Source: Bacteroidota bacterium (lineage in GTDB: Bacteria; Bacteroidota; Bacteroidia; Chitinophagales; JADIYW01). From it: 64,000 bases of DNA. The stretch lies in the NCBI GenBank assembly GCA_028288625.1, contig JAQBNI010000148.1, positions 26,695 to 90,694 on the forward strand, given 5' to 3'. Under the pieces are notes generated by a model, which was not told the DNA's origin, made no database searches, and saw only the letters and a list, made by a program, of their open reading frames with translations. Made by a program: the position numbers and the translations under genes. This document shows positions 1 through 7,818 of the stretch, piece by piece; the stretch's first letter is position 1, and every line of letters begins with the position of its first letter.

Positions 1-807
1 TCTGGATGCGAAAGACTGAGACAAGCTGTATCCGATCTCATCGATCGCATAGGTCAGCTTATCAATTTTGCTTGTAAAATAGTTATAAGCGATAATTGCA
101 AACGCTGAAGTGGAGATACCAAATGCAGTATTGACCAATGCTTCTGAGATACCCTGAGATAATTCGGAAGGGTCAGGATTTCCTGTAGTTGCCAAAGCCG
201 AGAATGATTTGATCATACCAATTACCGTACCCAAGAGTGCGATTAATGTTCCAATGGTTGCGATCGTAGCAAGTATTGGTAAATTTTGCTCCAGTGAAGG
301 CAATTCCAGTGAAGTGGATTCTTCTACTTCTTTCTGAATATTTAAAACTTTCTGTTCTCCCAGGAGCTCGGTATCTCTTTCCATTTCTTCATACTTGCGC
401 AATCCTGCCTGCACTACATTAGCCACAGAGCCTTTTTGCTTGTTGCATTCAGCTAATGCACCGTTAATATCATTAGCGGCTAATTTGGCTTTTACATTTC
501 GTAAAAAGGTTTCTATAGAACCTGTACCTGCTGCTTTAGAAATAGTTAAGAGGCGCTCAATCGAATAGGTGATCACCATTATTAACATCGTCATCAGGAA
601 GGGAACTATAAATCCGCCTTTATAAATTAATCCTATAAGATCACCTTGTTTTGCCGTTTTCCTCGATTCGTTTGTAAAATGTGAAACACTTCCGAAAACC
701 AGGTGGAAAACTAATTCTGCAACGAGTAATGCTACAAGAATCACTACAATTGGTGGCAATTTAAAACCGTGTTTTGCGGTGTTTGAAACTGAATTTGCTT
801 GAGCCAT
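1..807 (-). CDS. MotA/TolQ/ExbB proton channel family protein (partial)
   Basis: Reading leftwards from the ATG at 807, 269 codons stay open to the window edge, so the stop lies outside. The family forms the inner-membrane proton channel that, with an ExbD/TolR partner, energises TonB-dependent uptake or Tol functions. Visible features are an N-terminal membrane segment (PPIVVILVALLVAELVFHL), a second near residues 65-80 (GGFIVPFLMTMLIMVITYS), a cytoplasmic helical loop, then the conserved pore helices around ATIGTLIALLGTVIGMIKSF and EALVNTAFGISTSAFAIIAY, including the family's T-x-x-G pattern. The length already matches a full ExbB/TolQ, so only a few residues are probably missing. The expected exbD/tolR genes would lie left of the window. 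Whether it is ExbB or TolQ cannot be decided here. Confidence 0.93.
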   Translation of the reverse strand, partial: MAQANSVSNTAKHGFKLPPIVVILVALLVAELVFHLVFGSVSHFTNESRKTAKQGDLIGLIYKGGFIVPFLMTMLIMVITYSIERLLTISKAAGTGSIETFLRNVKAKLAANDINGALAECNKQKGSVANVVQAGLRKYEEMERDTELLGEQKVLNIQKEVEESTSLELPSLEQNLPILATIATIGTLIALLGTVIGMIKSFSALATTGNPDPSELSQGISEALVNTAFGISTSAFAIIAYNYFTSKIDKLTYAIDEIGYSLSQSFASR

Positions 808-942
808 GATTGTCAATTTAAGTTTTAAATGATGTTTTTTAAATGATTGTTAAAGAGGTCGTAAAATTATACTATTTTTTGATTTATTCACACATTCGTA
901 ACGAAAAAATAGCAATTTTATTGCAACATGATTGCATATGAC

Positions 943-971
943 TTTGATAAATAAAGTATAGGCTATATTCG
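943..971 (+). promoter_or_regulatory. Candidate Bacteroidota-type promoter upstream of the TPR gene
   Basis: TTTG at 943-946, then 17 bases, then TATATTCG at 964-971. This is one mismatch from the Bacteroidota -7 consensus TANNTTTG with a -33 TTG box at acceptable spacing. It lies in the 267-bp divergent gap between the ExbB-like gene and the TPR gene and would give a leader of roughly 95 bases. Assigned by pattern only. Confidence 0.35.
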
Positions 972-1074
972 TCAAAACTAATTCCAAACAATGGAGTTCA
1001 AATCTTGTTTAACTAATAATCACTACTTTATCCATCTTTGAATCGATTTATAACATTTATTTAAAAAATACAAC

Positions 1075-1692
1075 ATGAAAACGATTTCCTTACCAGGCTT
1101 TTTACTGATCATTTTATTAGCTGTTATTTCCATTGCCAACGCTGAAACTGCGGCGGATCTCTATAAAAGCGGGTATGCTAAAAACTCAGCCGGCGACAGG
1201 AAAGGTGCAATAGCGGATCTTGATAAAGCGATACAGCTCGATCCTAAATATGCAGATGCTTATTTTACGCGCGGCGTTATCAAAGCTTTTTTAGATGATA
1301 ACGCGGGGGCGATCCAGGATTACACGAAGGTGATCGACATGAATCCAAAAAATGCCGATGCTTTCCTGAACCGCGGGATTGCAGAAAATAATCTGCAGAA
1401 ATACGCGGAAGCGATTGCCGATTTCGACAAGTCCATTGCCCTTGATCCGAAAAATGACGAAACCTATTTTAACCGCGCGATGGCGAAGAGTTTTTCAGGT
1501 GAGCGAAAGGGAATTGTGCAGGACTATGATAAGGTGATCGAGTTGAATCCGAAAAGTTCAAAGGCTTATTACAACCGCGCATTGTTGAAAATTATGGCGG
1601 GAGATAAAACCGGCGCTTGCCCGGATCTCAAAACGGCAACCGGGCTTGGACACAAAGGCGCCGAAGAGCTGCTGAAGAAAAATTGTCAGTAG
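1075..1692 (+). CDS. Secreted tetratricopeptide repeat protein
   Basis: A 205-residue protein with a clear Sec signal peptide (MKTISLPGFLLIILLAVISIANA). About five TPR motifs of 34 residues follow, between residues 25 and 190; each shows the A..DLDKAI.LDPK.ADAYFNRG pattern. TPR arrays are protein-protein interaction scaffolds, and this one should sit in the periplasm. The last repeat ends in a Sel1-like cap (GDKTGACPDLKTATGLGHKGAEELLKKNC). It is a single gene: the ExbB-like gene is divergent on the left and a repeat-filled gap lies to the right. The partner and precise role are unknown. Confidence 0.9.
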   Translation: MKTISLPGFLLIILLAVISIANAETAADLYKSGYAKNSAGDRKGAIADLDKAIQLDPKYADAYFTRGVIKAFLDDNAGAIQDYTKVIDMNPKNADAFLNRGIAENNLQKYAEAIADFDKSIALDPKNDETYFNRAMAKSFSGERKGIVQDYDKVIELNPKSSKAYYNRALLKIMAGDKTGACPDLKTATGLGHKGAEELLKKNCQ

Positions 1693-1717
1693 AATTACCA
1701 GGTTCATATTTTTTATT

Positions 1718-1829
1718 AGGGCATTCCCCTGCGGGTCGGGCTGTCCGCTTCAACTTGTCCGAGCATGCAACACGGATTCCTCGCTATGCTCGGAACAAGT
1801 TTTCGCTTCCATCCCTAATGCGGGCAGTC
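1718..1829. repeat. Dispersed-type repeat with internal hairpin
   Basis: The left end is G+C-rich (CCCCTGCGGGTCGGGC) and the right end reads ATCCCTAATGCGGGC. The middle forms a hairpin: CTTGTCCGAGCAT at 1754-1766 pairs with ATGCTCGGAACAAG at 1786-1799, with one extra base. Elements with this opening and an ATCCCTAACGCGGGC-type close recur in many Bacteroidota genomes as I remember them; that statement is memory, not a search. Only one copy is in this window. Confidence 0.55.
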
Positions 1830-1841
1830 TACTAAATCGCA

Positions 1842-2030
1842 ATGTCATCCTGAGCGCCGCCATGACATTTTCCAATTTATAACCAAGTATTGCGTCGCGT
1901 GGGATCTCACCTTTTTTATACGCAGCAGTTTTAAAGAGTTTATAATACGCTTTCAATAAAGGCGAGATCCTTCACGACGCATTCTTTTTTGCTTAATTCA
2001 ATTTTCTCTCTGGCGACGCTCAGGATGACA
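1842..2030 (+). repeat. MITE-like repeat, copy 1
   Basis: A roughly 190-bp element with near-matching inverted ends: GTCATCCTGAGCGCCGCCA at the left and the complement of GTCATCCTGAGCGTCGCCA at the right. The interior shares words in the same order with copy 2 at 2907-3100: GCGTCGCGTGGGATCTC, AAAGAGTTTATA and ACGCTTTCAATAAA. It has no coding capacity. The structure resembles a miniature inverted-repeat element, but no target-site duplication was established. Confidence 0.7.
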
Positions 2031-2119
2031 GTCTACAAATATTTATCATTCAACATTTCTTACAACTTACTTCCATTGAACATTCCTTTCCCTACACGGT
2101 TAAATTTAAAACGATCACC

Positions 2120-2866
2120 ATGGCAACAACTGCTTCAAAACCCAAAGCCAGAACACGCAAAAGCACTGCTTCGAAAGCTGCAAAATCAACAGTAAAGAAA
2201 AACAGCGCAGCGAAAAAAAATGGCGCAGGAAAAAAAGATCTTTCCGCTTCTTTTAATAAGTACAAAAAATTTTCAGGTCAGCAGTATACCGGCATGCAGG
2301 TGGGAAGGAGCCATCATTGGGCTTACGACAAAGGCGACTGGAAAGAAACAAAAATCACTCCTGATCTTTGGGAGATCTCTTATGAAGTGATCAAGCGCAG
2401 GAAGGGACATGCACCGGAAGGATCGGGCGTTCCGGTGGGTACGGAATATCAATGGTACATCATGGCGCACCAGAATGTAAAGAAGCTGGACGCGAATGAT
2501 TATTCAACGAAACTGATGGGTCTGAAATTCAAGTTGGCGCATAAGCGCGCGGAAAAAGGCAAGTGGAGTGCAACCGCGCCAACACAGCGTAAGCACTTGA
2601 TCGCATGGATGAAGGAGATGATCGTGCAGATGGAGAAAGAAATTATTCCGCTGGAATTTGAATACGACGAAAAAACATACAAGGGCGATGCAATACCAGT
2701 AAAGCTTACCTGTCACGGCGGAGTTTGCGACGAACTCGATATTACACTGAATGATGAAAACATCGGCATCATTAAATGCACGAAGGGCGGCTGGAAAATG
2801 GATAATGCCAAAGATCAGAAGCTGATCGAGAAGATCGGCGAGCAGGTTTTTCTGTGGTACGAGTGA
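2120..2866 (+). CDS. Unknown protein with Lys/Ala-rich N-terminal tail
   Basis: A 248-residue cytoplasmic protein of unrecognised family. Residues 1-40 form a disordered, strongly basic Ala/Lys/Ser tail resembling histone H1 or bacterial HU-tail extensions (repeated SKAAK/KKNSAAKK units), which could bind nucleic acid. Residues 45-248 form a compact domain with many aromatics (SHHWAYDKGDWKETK, WEISYEVIKRRKGHAP, GTEYQWYIMAHQNVKKLD) and a C-terminal segment rich in acidic and aromatic residues ending in EQVFLWYE. There is no signal peptide or membrane segment. ATG 2120 is chosen because the basic tail begins there. The gene stands alone between two copies of the same MITE-like repeat in the same orientation. 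No function can be given. Confidence 0.75.
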   Translation: MATTASKPKARTRKSTASKAAKSTVKKNSAAKKNGAGKKDLSASFNKYKKFSGQQYTGMQVGRSHHWAYDKGDWKETKITPDLWEISYEVIKRRKGHAPEGSGVPVGTEYQWYIMAHQNVKKLDANDYSTKLMGLKFKLAHKRAEKGKWSATAPTQRKHLIAWMKEMIVQMEKEIIPLEFEYDEKTYKGDAIPVKLTCHGGVCDELDITLNDENIGIIKCTKGGWKMDNAKDQKLIEKIGEQVFLWYE

Positions 2867-2898
2867 GAATGTTGAATGATGTATGATGAATGTTGAAT
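2867..2898. repeat. Short CATCATT/TCAACAT-type repeat
   Basis: Immediately after the stop codon, the complementary strand reads as alternating ATTCAACAT and CATCATACATCATT words. The same word set, in the opposite orientation and somewhat longer, lies between the aldehyde dehydrogenase and dehydrogenase genes at 52092-52133. Confidence 0.5.
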
Positions 2899-2906
2899 TT
2901 AGTAGA

Positions 2907-3100
2907 CTGTCATTCCGAGCGCCGCAATGACAATTTACAATTCTGTGATAAAGGTTTTGCGTCGTGTGGGATCTCGCCTTTTGTACGGATGCAGGTTTAG
3001 AAAGAGTTTATATACGCTTTCAATAAAAGGCAAGGTTTCTCGGAGCGTATTCTCCATACTAAATTCAGTAATTGCATGACGCGCCTCGAAATGACAGTGT
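2907..3100 (+). repeat. MITE-like repeat, copy 2
   Basis: This is the second copy of the element at 1842-2030, in the same orientation. The left end is GTCATTCCGAGCGCCGCAAT and the right end is the complement of GTCATTTCGAGGCGCGTCAT. The shared interior is GCGTCGTGTGGGATCTCGCC, AAAGAGTTTATATACGCTT and CAATAAAAGGC. The two copies have diverged by many substitutions, so the duplication is not recent. Confidence 0.7.
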
Positions 3101-3108
3101 GATAGAGA

Positions 3109-4725
3109 TCACCACTTCAGAAATTTTCCAACCACTACGGGATTGCCGTCTCCTGATACCGTTAAAAAATATAATCCTTTGTTGAGATCAGCGACATTAA
3201 TCTCCAATTGATTACCGGTAAAATTTCCCAGGTACTTCGTTGCACCCAAAACATCTGAGATCACAAAACGCTCATGAGGTGTTTTTTCATTCTTTAAATA
3301 TATATGTAATGTTTCGGTTACAGGATTGGGATATATACCGATCAAATCTACGGGTTGCTGAAACACTGCAGTTGCGATGCAGGGAGATATTTCAACATGC
3401 GCCGTATCTTCCCAGTATATCTCCGGGCGCTGATCCGGATGTGTAGTAGTGATACATACATTTTGCAGAACTACGCTATCGGCATGGCGGATAAATAATC
3501 CATATGCCGGCAGGTAATTTCCGAACATATCAAATCCAGGTTTGCCGTTGATATTCTCCGGAACGGTATCTCCTGCCGGAACAGGTCCCTTACCTCCGGG
3601 CACTGTTAGCGCTATATTTTGCAGGGTAATATCTCTTACAGGGAAGCCGGGAATGCCGGTGATAGAACTGGCAATATCGCCGGAAGTTTCTGCAGTAATA
3701 TTTCGCATTATTACATGGTGGAGGCTGCCCATTGCGGGACGGGGTCCACCTGTTTCAAAAGGGTCTCCGCGATCACCAAGGCGAATAAAGATGGGCGTCT
3801 GAACGCCTTTTATGTTGATGTTTTCAACTGTTACATCTTCCATCGCTCCTCCATCCACGATAGAAAGCTGTATGCCGCAATCACCGGGCACCAGGCTTCC
3901 CAAAGGACCGGCGGTGCTTTGTTTAACCGTGCAATCATGTATGTATACTTTCCTGACAGGTCCATAGGTTTCTGTCCCTATTTTGATCGCCCTTGAATAA
4001 GTGGAAAATGTACAATTTCGTATTTCGATATCCTCTGCTGTGCCAAGGTTAGTGGTTTTGATCACCATTGGATCATCATTGCAATCGGCAGTACAATTTT
4101 CTACGAGTACATGACGCGAACCATCAATATCAATTCCATCCCCGTTGCCGAAATTGTGGTTGATGATCTTCAGGTTGCGAATGGTCAGCGTATCACAATT
4201 CAGATTATGCATCATCCAGAACCCGGAGTTCTTCATGGTGATCCCTTCATAGAGCACATGAGTACAGGAAATAAATCTTACGCCCAGCGGCTTGTCGTGC
4301 GAATTCAATAAAAAGTCAAGTGATAAACCGTTGCCGTCCAAAGTGCCTTCGCCCCTGATCCCGATATTCTTTTTACCTTCTGCATAAATGAGCGAGCGCT
4401 GCGGGTAGCGATCTGTGTACGAACGGACAGCCGGAATTACATTGGGGTAAACACTTGTACTTGCGGCGCCGAGAAGAATTCCGTTCTTTGCAATTTCAAG
4501 CATCACATTATCTTTCAGAAATATTGTACCCGATAAAAAAAGTCCCTGGGGAATAATGACCGTACCTCCACCGGCTCTTTCCGCACTGTCAACGGCTGCC
4601 TGTATGTACACCGTTTGCAATGTGCCTGCACCGGGGGTGGCACCGAAGTCTGTAATATTAAGTACAACAGCGGCATGCGCTGAGTGCAGCAGAAAAACTA
4701 GAAACAGTGCGTAAAGAATTTTCAT
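3109..4725 (-). CDS. GH28-like right-handed beta-helix protein with T9SS sorting domain
   Basis: A secreted protein of about 538 residues. I prefer the ATG at 4725 because it opens a clean signal peptide (MKILYALFLVFLLHSAHA); an in-frame ATG at 4749 would add eight residues. The N-terminal NITDFGATPG and GGTVIIPQGLFLSGTI blocks, then NGDGIDIDGS, NDDPMVIK and RAIKIGTETYG, follow the polygalacturonase (GH28) order of N-x-D, D-D and basic-residue motifs. The usual G-H-G is not evident, so substrate and activity are uncertain. Repeated short strands support a beta-helix to about residue 440. The C-terminal 85 residues are a T9SS type A domain (IYPNPVTETLHIYL...GLYFLTVSG...KFLKW). It probably acts on pectin-like or other acidic glycans at the cell surface. 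Confidence 0.85.
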   Translation of the reverse strand: MKILYALFLVFLLHSAHAAVVLNITDFGATPGAGTLQTVYIQAAVDSAERAGGGTVIIPQGLFLSGTIFLKDNVMLEIAKNGILLGAASTSVYPNVIPAVRSYTDRYPQRSLIYAEGKKNIGIRGEGTLDGNGLSLDFLLNSHDKPLGVRFISCTHVLYEGITMKNSGFWMMHNLNCDTLTIRNLKIINHNFGNGDGIDIDGSRHVLVENCTADCNDDPMVIKTTNLGTAEDIEIRNCTFSTYSRAIKIGTETYGPVRKVYIHDCTVKQSTAGPLGSLVPGDCGIQLSIVDGGAMEDVTVENINIKGVQTPIFIRLGDRGDPFETGGPRPAMGSLHHVIMRNITAETSGDIASSITGIPGFPVRDITLQNIALTVPGGKGPVPAGDTVPENINGKPGFDMFGNYLPAYGLFIRHADSVVLQNVCITTTHPDQRPEIYWEDTAHVEISPCIATAVFQQPVDLIGIYPNPVTETLHIYLKNEKTPHERFVISDVLGATKYLGNFTGNQLEINVADLNKGLYFLTVSGDGNPVVVGKFLKW

Positions 4726-4794
4726 AGATGAATTTAATAATTTTTCCAATTTCTATGTTCCTATGTGGTTAAAAAATCATCTGCACTAGTAACC

Positions 4795-5646
4795 CTAACT
4801 AAACAAACTCAGCTGCACAGTTGCATTTATAACTGGCATGATTATTTCAGGTAACTCTACGGTTACAAATTCCTCAGTTGATTTTGTAATTGTATATACT
4901 TCCGTTTCCTGGTATCGTGAAGCCACAATAATATTTGTTTGTCTTGCATGTTTCATAAACAAATTCTGTACAAGCTCCGGGCAATTATTATGTTTTGATA
5001 AATGCGACAACAATAAATGCGTCATGAACGGCGGCTTATGTTTCAGGAAAAGTTCAAGTGCCTGCGCATTGGATAAATGCCCGTTACCTCCGCGTATCCG
5101 TTGTTTTAAAAATATCGGATAACCTCCTTCCTCCAGCATTTTATCATCATAATTACTTTCAAGAAAACACGCGTGACACTGCCGGAAATAATGGATCACG
5201 CGATCGCATACTTTTCCGATGTCGGTGATCACACCCACTTTAATTCCGTTGTGCTCCACCATAAAACTAAAGGGATCTGTAGCATCGTGATACTTTGCAA
5301 ACGGTGTTACAGAAATGCCGCCGATGGTTACCGGTTCATTTGCTGTAAAGGTATGCTGCAAGCTTTTGTCGATATGTATTCTTGCATGCTTTAAGGTAGC
5401 CGGTGTAATATAAACAGGCAGCTTATATTTTCTCGAGAGCACTGCTGCTCCGCTGATGTGATCGGTATGTTCGTGAGAAATAAAAAGTGCTTTTACACAA
5501 GCTATCGGCAAGTGGAGGTTTGCCATTCGCTTTTCTATTTCCCGGCAGGATATTCCTGCATCCACCAACACTGCTTCGCGATCATTTCCTACATAGTAGC
5601 AATTTCCGTTGCTGCCTGAATTTAAGGAAGTGATAAAAAGCGCCAT
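4795..5646 (-). CDS. MBL-fold metallohydrolase, WalJ/YycJ-like
   Basis: A 283-residue metallo-beta-lactamase-fold hydrolase. The zinc-binding signature HEHTDH lies at residues 58-63, preceded by the family opening TSLNSGSNGNCYYVG and VDAGISCREIEKRM, both typical of the YycJ/WalJ (VicX) branch. Later motifs include an acidic-histidine strand (ITDIG, residues about 140) and HLLLSHLSKHNN near residue 210 as the late metal ligand. WalJ-type proteins are cytoplasmic 5'-exonuclease-like enzymes linked to DNA repair and cell-wall homeostasis in Firmicutes. The role in Bacteroidota is less clear, and here there is no two-component system beside it. The gene is single, with a repeat-filled gap upstream. 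Confidence 0.88.
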   Translation of the reverse strand: MALFITSLNSGSNGNCYYVGNDREAVLVDAGISCREIEKRMANLHLPIACVKALFISHEHTDHISGAAVLSRKYKLPVYITPATLKHARIHIDKSLQHTFTANEPVTIGGISVTPFAKYHDATDPFSFMVEHNGIKVGVITDIGKVCDRVIHYFRQCHACFLESNYDDKMLEEGGYPIFLKQRIRGGNGHLSNAQALELFLKHKPPFMTHLLLSHLSKHNNCPELVQNLFMKHARQTNIIVASRYQETEVYTITKSTEEFVTVELPEIIMPVINATVQLSLFS

Positions 5647-5998
5647 GTTACAAAGGAAATAATTTTAAATTTTAAATTCTAAATTTTGAATGGAATGTGG
5701 AAACAAATATGAGATGCATTTAACTAAATATTTTAAACCACATAGGGCACATAGAAATATAGAAAAAAGAAGAGAGCGAAAATGTCCGCGTTCAAGAAGC
5801 ACAGAGTAGGAGGCGGTGCAGCCTCTTCAGCGTATACTGTAATCGCGAATTTTTTAAACCACATAGAAAACATAGAAATATAGAAAAAAAGAAGAGAACG
5901 GAAATGTCCGCGACAAGTAACACAGAGTTGTGGAGACGGCGCAGCCGCCTCATAGCGACACCGTCATCCCCGACCTGATCGGGAATCTAAAACGTATA
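5647..5998. other. Intergenic region with tandem direct repeats
   Basis: There is no gene in this 352-bp gap. It carries two direct copies of a unit of about 105 bp (annotated at 5731-5956), followed at 5962-5988 by a small palindromic piece (CCCGACCTGATCGGGA) of the kind often dispersed in Bacteroidota. Confidence 0.65.
5731..5956 (+). repeat. Two tandem copies of a ~105-bp unit (period ~119 bp)
   Basis: Copy 1 begins near 5731 and copy 2 near 5850. Both contain, in order, TTTTAAACCACATAG, ACATAGAAATATAGAAAAAA, GAAGAGA..G, AATGTCCGCG, CACAGAGT and a G+C-rich end (GGCGGTGCAGCC in copy 1, GGCGCAGCCGCC in copy 2). Copies differ by substitutions and small indels. The ACCACATAG...CACAGAG words are reminiscent of dispersed Bacteroidota intergenic repeats. 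The two-copy arrangement and variable sequence argue against a CRISPR. Confidence 0.65.
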
Positions 5999-7282
5999 TT
6001 ATTCTGCGATGATAAACTTACCCACGTATGCAGGTTTCGAAACATCGCCTGAATGCAATTTTAAAATATACATACCCGGATCAAAATGAACATCAAGCGT
6101 AAGCCGGTCGTTGCTTTCGATTCGATTTGAATACACCGTCTTTCCCGTTACATCCACTACTGTTACATCAAAGAATTTTTCTGTATGAGGAGGAAGCGAG
6201 ACGGTAATTGTTCCCGCAGCAGGATTTGGAAAAACATTTACCTGTGTGGAGTTGCTGCGATTTATTATTCCCGTAGCGGCACTGCAATCCATCAGGCTGT
6301 AACAGAAGTGCGCGATATGTCTCTCCGTGCTGTCGAGTATAGGTTTGTTGATGAGATTGAACGTAAGAATGTTGCCAACATCCAGGTTCATAAATGGCAC
6401 GTGACCTCTTCCGATCCAGTCTTCGAATTCAACACGTATTCCCTGGTTCAGCATGCGCGGATATTGTGTTTTCCCGCCGTAGAGTTTCGGAAGTGTGGTC
6501 AGGTTGAGTGGATACCCGTAAGAGTATGGAACAAATGCGTCGTAAGAACCGTGATCAAGTAAAAAATCAATATTGTTCGGCTTGATCCAGTTGGTGTCGA
6601 GCAATCCGCCCGAAACACTGATGGCGATTTTCGGCTTTACAAAATCGAAGCGGTGCCGCAAAATAGAATCCGCATTTATACCATCATTTGCATCGATCAC
6701 CCACTGCCGGTATTTCTCCGGCATCATTTGCAGGCTGTCGAGAAAACAGATAAACATCGTAGATACCGCACCCGCGGAAACACCACCCATAATTGTTTTG
6801 GAAGTGTCGATCCGGTAAGGGTTGCCATTCATGTATGTACTTATAAAATGGTCTACGGCATCCTTCGTGTCGATCAATGCGCGCGATACTGCTTTTACCA
6901 TTGCTTCTTCCGACAGGATGGATAACAGATTAGCTTCCTGGCGATAATCGATGGATACGCAAACATAGCCGCGCTTTGCAAAATAATCACACATCAGCAC
7001 AATGTCCGGGCTATTCTGATCGAGGATCTTCAAATAAGCGCCGCCGTGAATTAATAGCATCACAGGTCTTTTTAAAAGAGTATCGCCATGTGGTTGGTAC
7101 ACATCATATTTAAGGTTGATGAATTGCCCGTCACTTTGTTTTTTTCGTGCGTATTGAATATTTTTTGTGATGTCAACCTGCTGGAAGACAGGGTTTAAAT
7201 AACGACCGTTTGTGCAGTCGGAGGCAAATGTATTGCCAGCTAAAACAAGAAATATAAAGAGTGATAGTAAAAGTTTTTTCAT
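5999..7282 (-). CDS. Secreted alpha/beta-hydrolase (esterase) with T9SS sorting domain
   Basis: A 427-residue secreted esterase. It has an N-terminal signal peptide (MKKLLLSLFIFLVLAGNTFAS). The fold is carboxylesterase/acetyl-esterase-like: the oxyanion-hole motif LLIHGGAYLK near residue 80, GYVCVSIDYRQ near 110 and the nucleophile elbow GGVSAGAVS with Ser169. A histidine-containing segment GRGHVPFM near residue 305 could supply the catalytic histidine. Residues about 345-427 are a T9SS type A domain (VFPNPAAGTITVSLP...GMYILKLHSG...KFIIAE), so the enzyme should be exported and attached at the surface. It follows the thioredoxin-like gene by 54 bp and may be the last gene of the minus-strand run beginning at 17817. 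The substrate is not evident. Confidence 0.88.
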   Translation of the reverse strand: MKKLLLSLFIFLVLAGNTFASDCTNGRYLNPVFQQVDITKNIQYARKKQSDGQFINLKYDVYQPHGDTLLKRPVMLLIHGGAYLKILDQNSPDIVLMCDYFAKRGYVCVSIDYRQEANLLSILSEEAMVKAVSRALIDTKDAVDHFISTYMNGNPYRIDTSKTIMGGVSAGAVSTMFICFLDSLQMMPEKYRQWVIDANDGINADSILRHRFDFVKPKIAISVSGGLLDTNWIKPNNIDFLLDHGSYDAFVPYSYGYPLNLTTLPKLYGGKTQYPRMLNQGIRVEFEDWIGRGHVPFMNLDVGNILTFNLINKPILDSTERHIAHFCYSLMDCSAATGIINRSNSTQVNVFPNPAAGTITVSLPPHTEKFFDVTVVDVTGKTVYSNRIESNDRLTLDVHFDPGMYILKLHSGDVSKPAYVGKFIIAE

Positions 7283-7336
7283 ACCATAAGTGAAGATAGA
7301 AAAAGTAACAGTATTAAATATTGAATTGATTAACCG

Positions 7337-7783
7337 TTATTTCTTATGGTTTTTTAGTGCCATTTCACCGGCTTTGATGAGATCATCGGGTCCGAGATAG
7401 CCTTCGGAAAAAAGAATGAGATGTGCATCAGTATCTAAGTAGATCAGCGTGGGGTAGGAATTCACATTGTATTGCTGCGCGAGTTGCAAGCCTTCTCCGT
7501 GTTCCGCATCCAGTTCTATACTGATGAAATGTTCGTTGTAATAATCTGCAGCTTTCTTATCTGTAAATGTGGAGGCTTTCATTTTCTTACACCAGCCGCA
7601 CCAGCTCGTCGACATATCCACCATAATGGGCTTATGCGTTTCTTTAGCTTTTTTCAATGCATCTTTTAAAGTTCCTTCGAAGAATTTAATGCCTTCGCCT
7701 TGTTGGGCGTTGCTGCACTCTGTAAAGCTTAGAAGCAAGAATGTGATCAGCGTAATTAATTTAAGAGGGAAGTATGTTTTCAT
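7337..7783 (-). CDS. Periplasmic thioredoxin-like protein (CGWC)
   Basis: A 148-residue protein with a signal peptide (residues 1-27; the ECS at 22-24 does not form a good lipobox). It is followed by a thioredoxin fold of the DsbD-C-terminal/DUF255-like group: ALKKAKETHKPIMVDMSTSW, the redox motif C62-G-W-C65 followed by KKM, then cis-proline strand NVNSYPTLIYLD. The CGWC motif with a following KKM is typical of periplasmic thiol reductases that keep exported proteins reduced or assist cytochrome maturation. It lies 35 bp after the large cysteine-rich repeat protein, which has two cysteines per repeat. A role in handling those cysteines is possible but inferred. Confidence 0.85.
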   Translation of the reverse strand: MKTYFPLKLITLITFLLLSFTECSNAQQGEGIKFFEGTLKDALKKAKETHKPIMVDMSTSWCGWCKKMKASTFTDKKAADYYNEHFISIELDAEHGEGLQLAQQYNVNSYPTLIYLDTDAHLILFSEGYLGPDDLIKAGEMALKNHKK

Positions 7784-7818
7784 AAAAATTTATACGAAAG
7801 TGAATGTTGATTATTTTT

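Larger units (their letters stand above)
1693..2119. other. Intergenic region made of two dispersed-type repeats
   Basis: This gap holds no supportable gene. Most of it consists of two repeat elements annotated separately (1718-1829 and 1842-2030). The remaining 90 bases before the next ATG are A+T-rich and contain an ATTCAACATT word related to the short repeat at 2867-2898 and 52092-52133. Short open frames here are explained by the repeats. Confidence 0.7.

Noticed and set aside
3542-3996. Plus-strand open frames opposite the GH28-like gene
   Set aside because: They are explained by the beta-helix gene on the other strand, which has a signal peptide and sorting domain.
5731-5956. Possible CRISPR array
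   Set aside because: Only two long, diverged units; no short identical repeats and no cas genes in the window.
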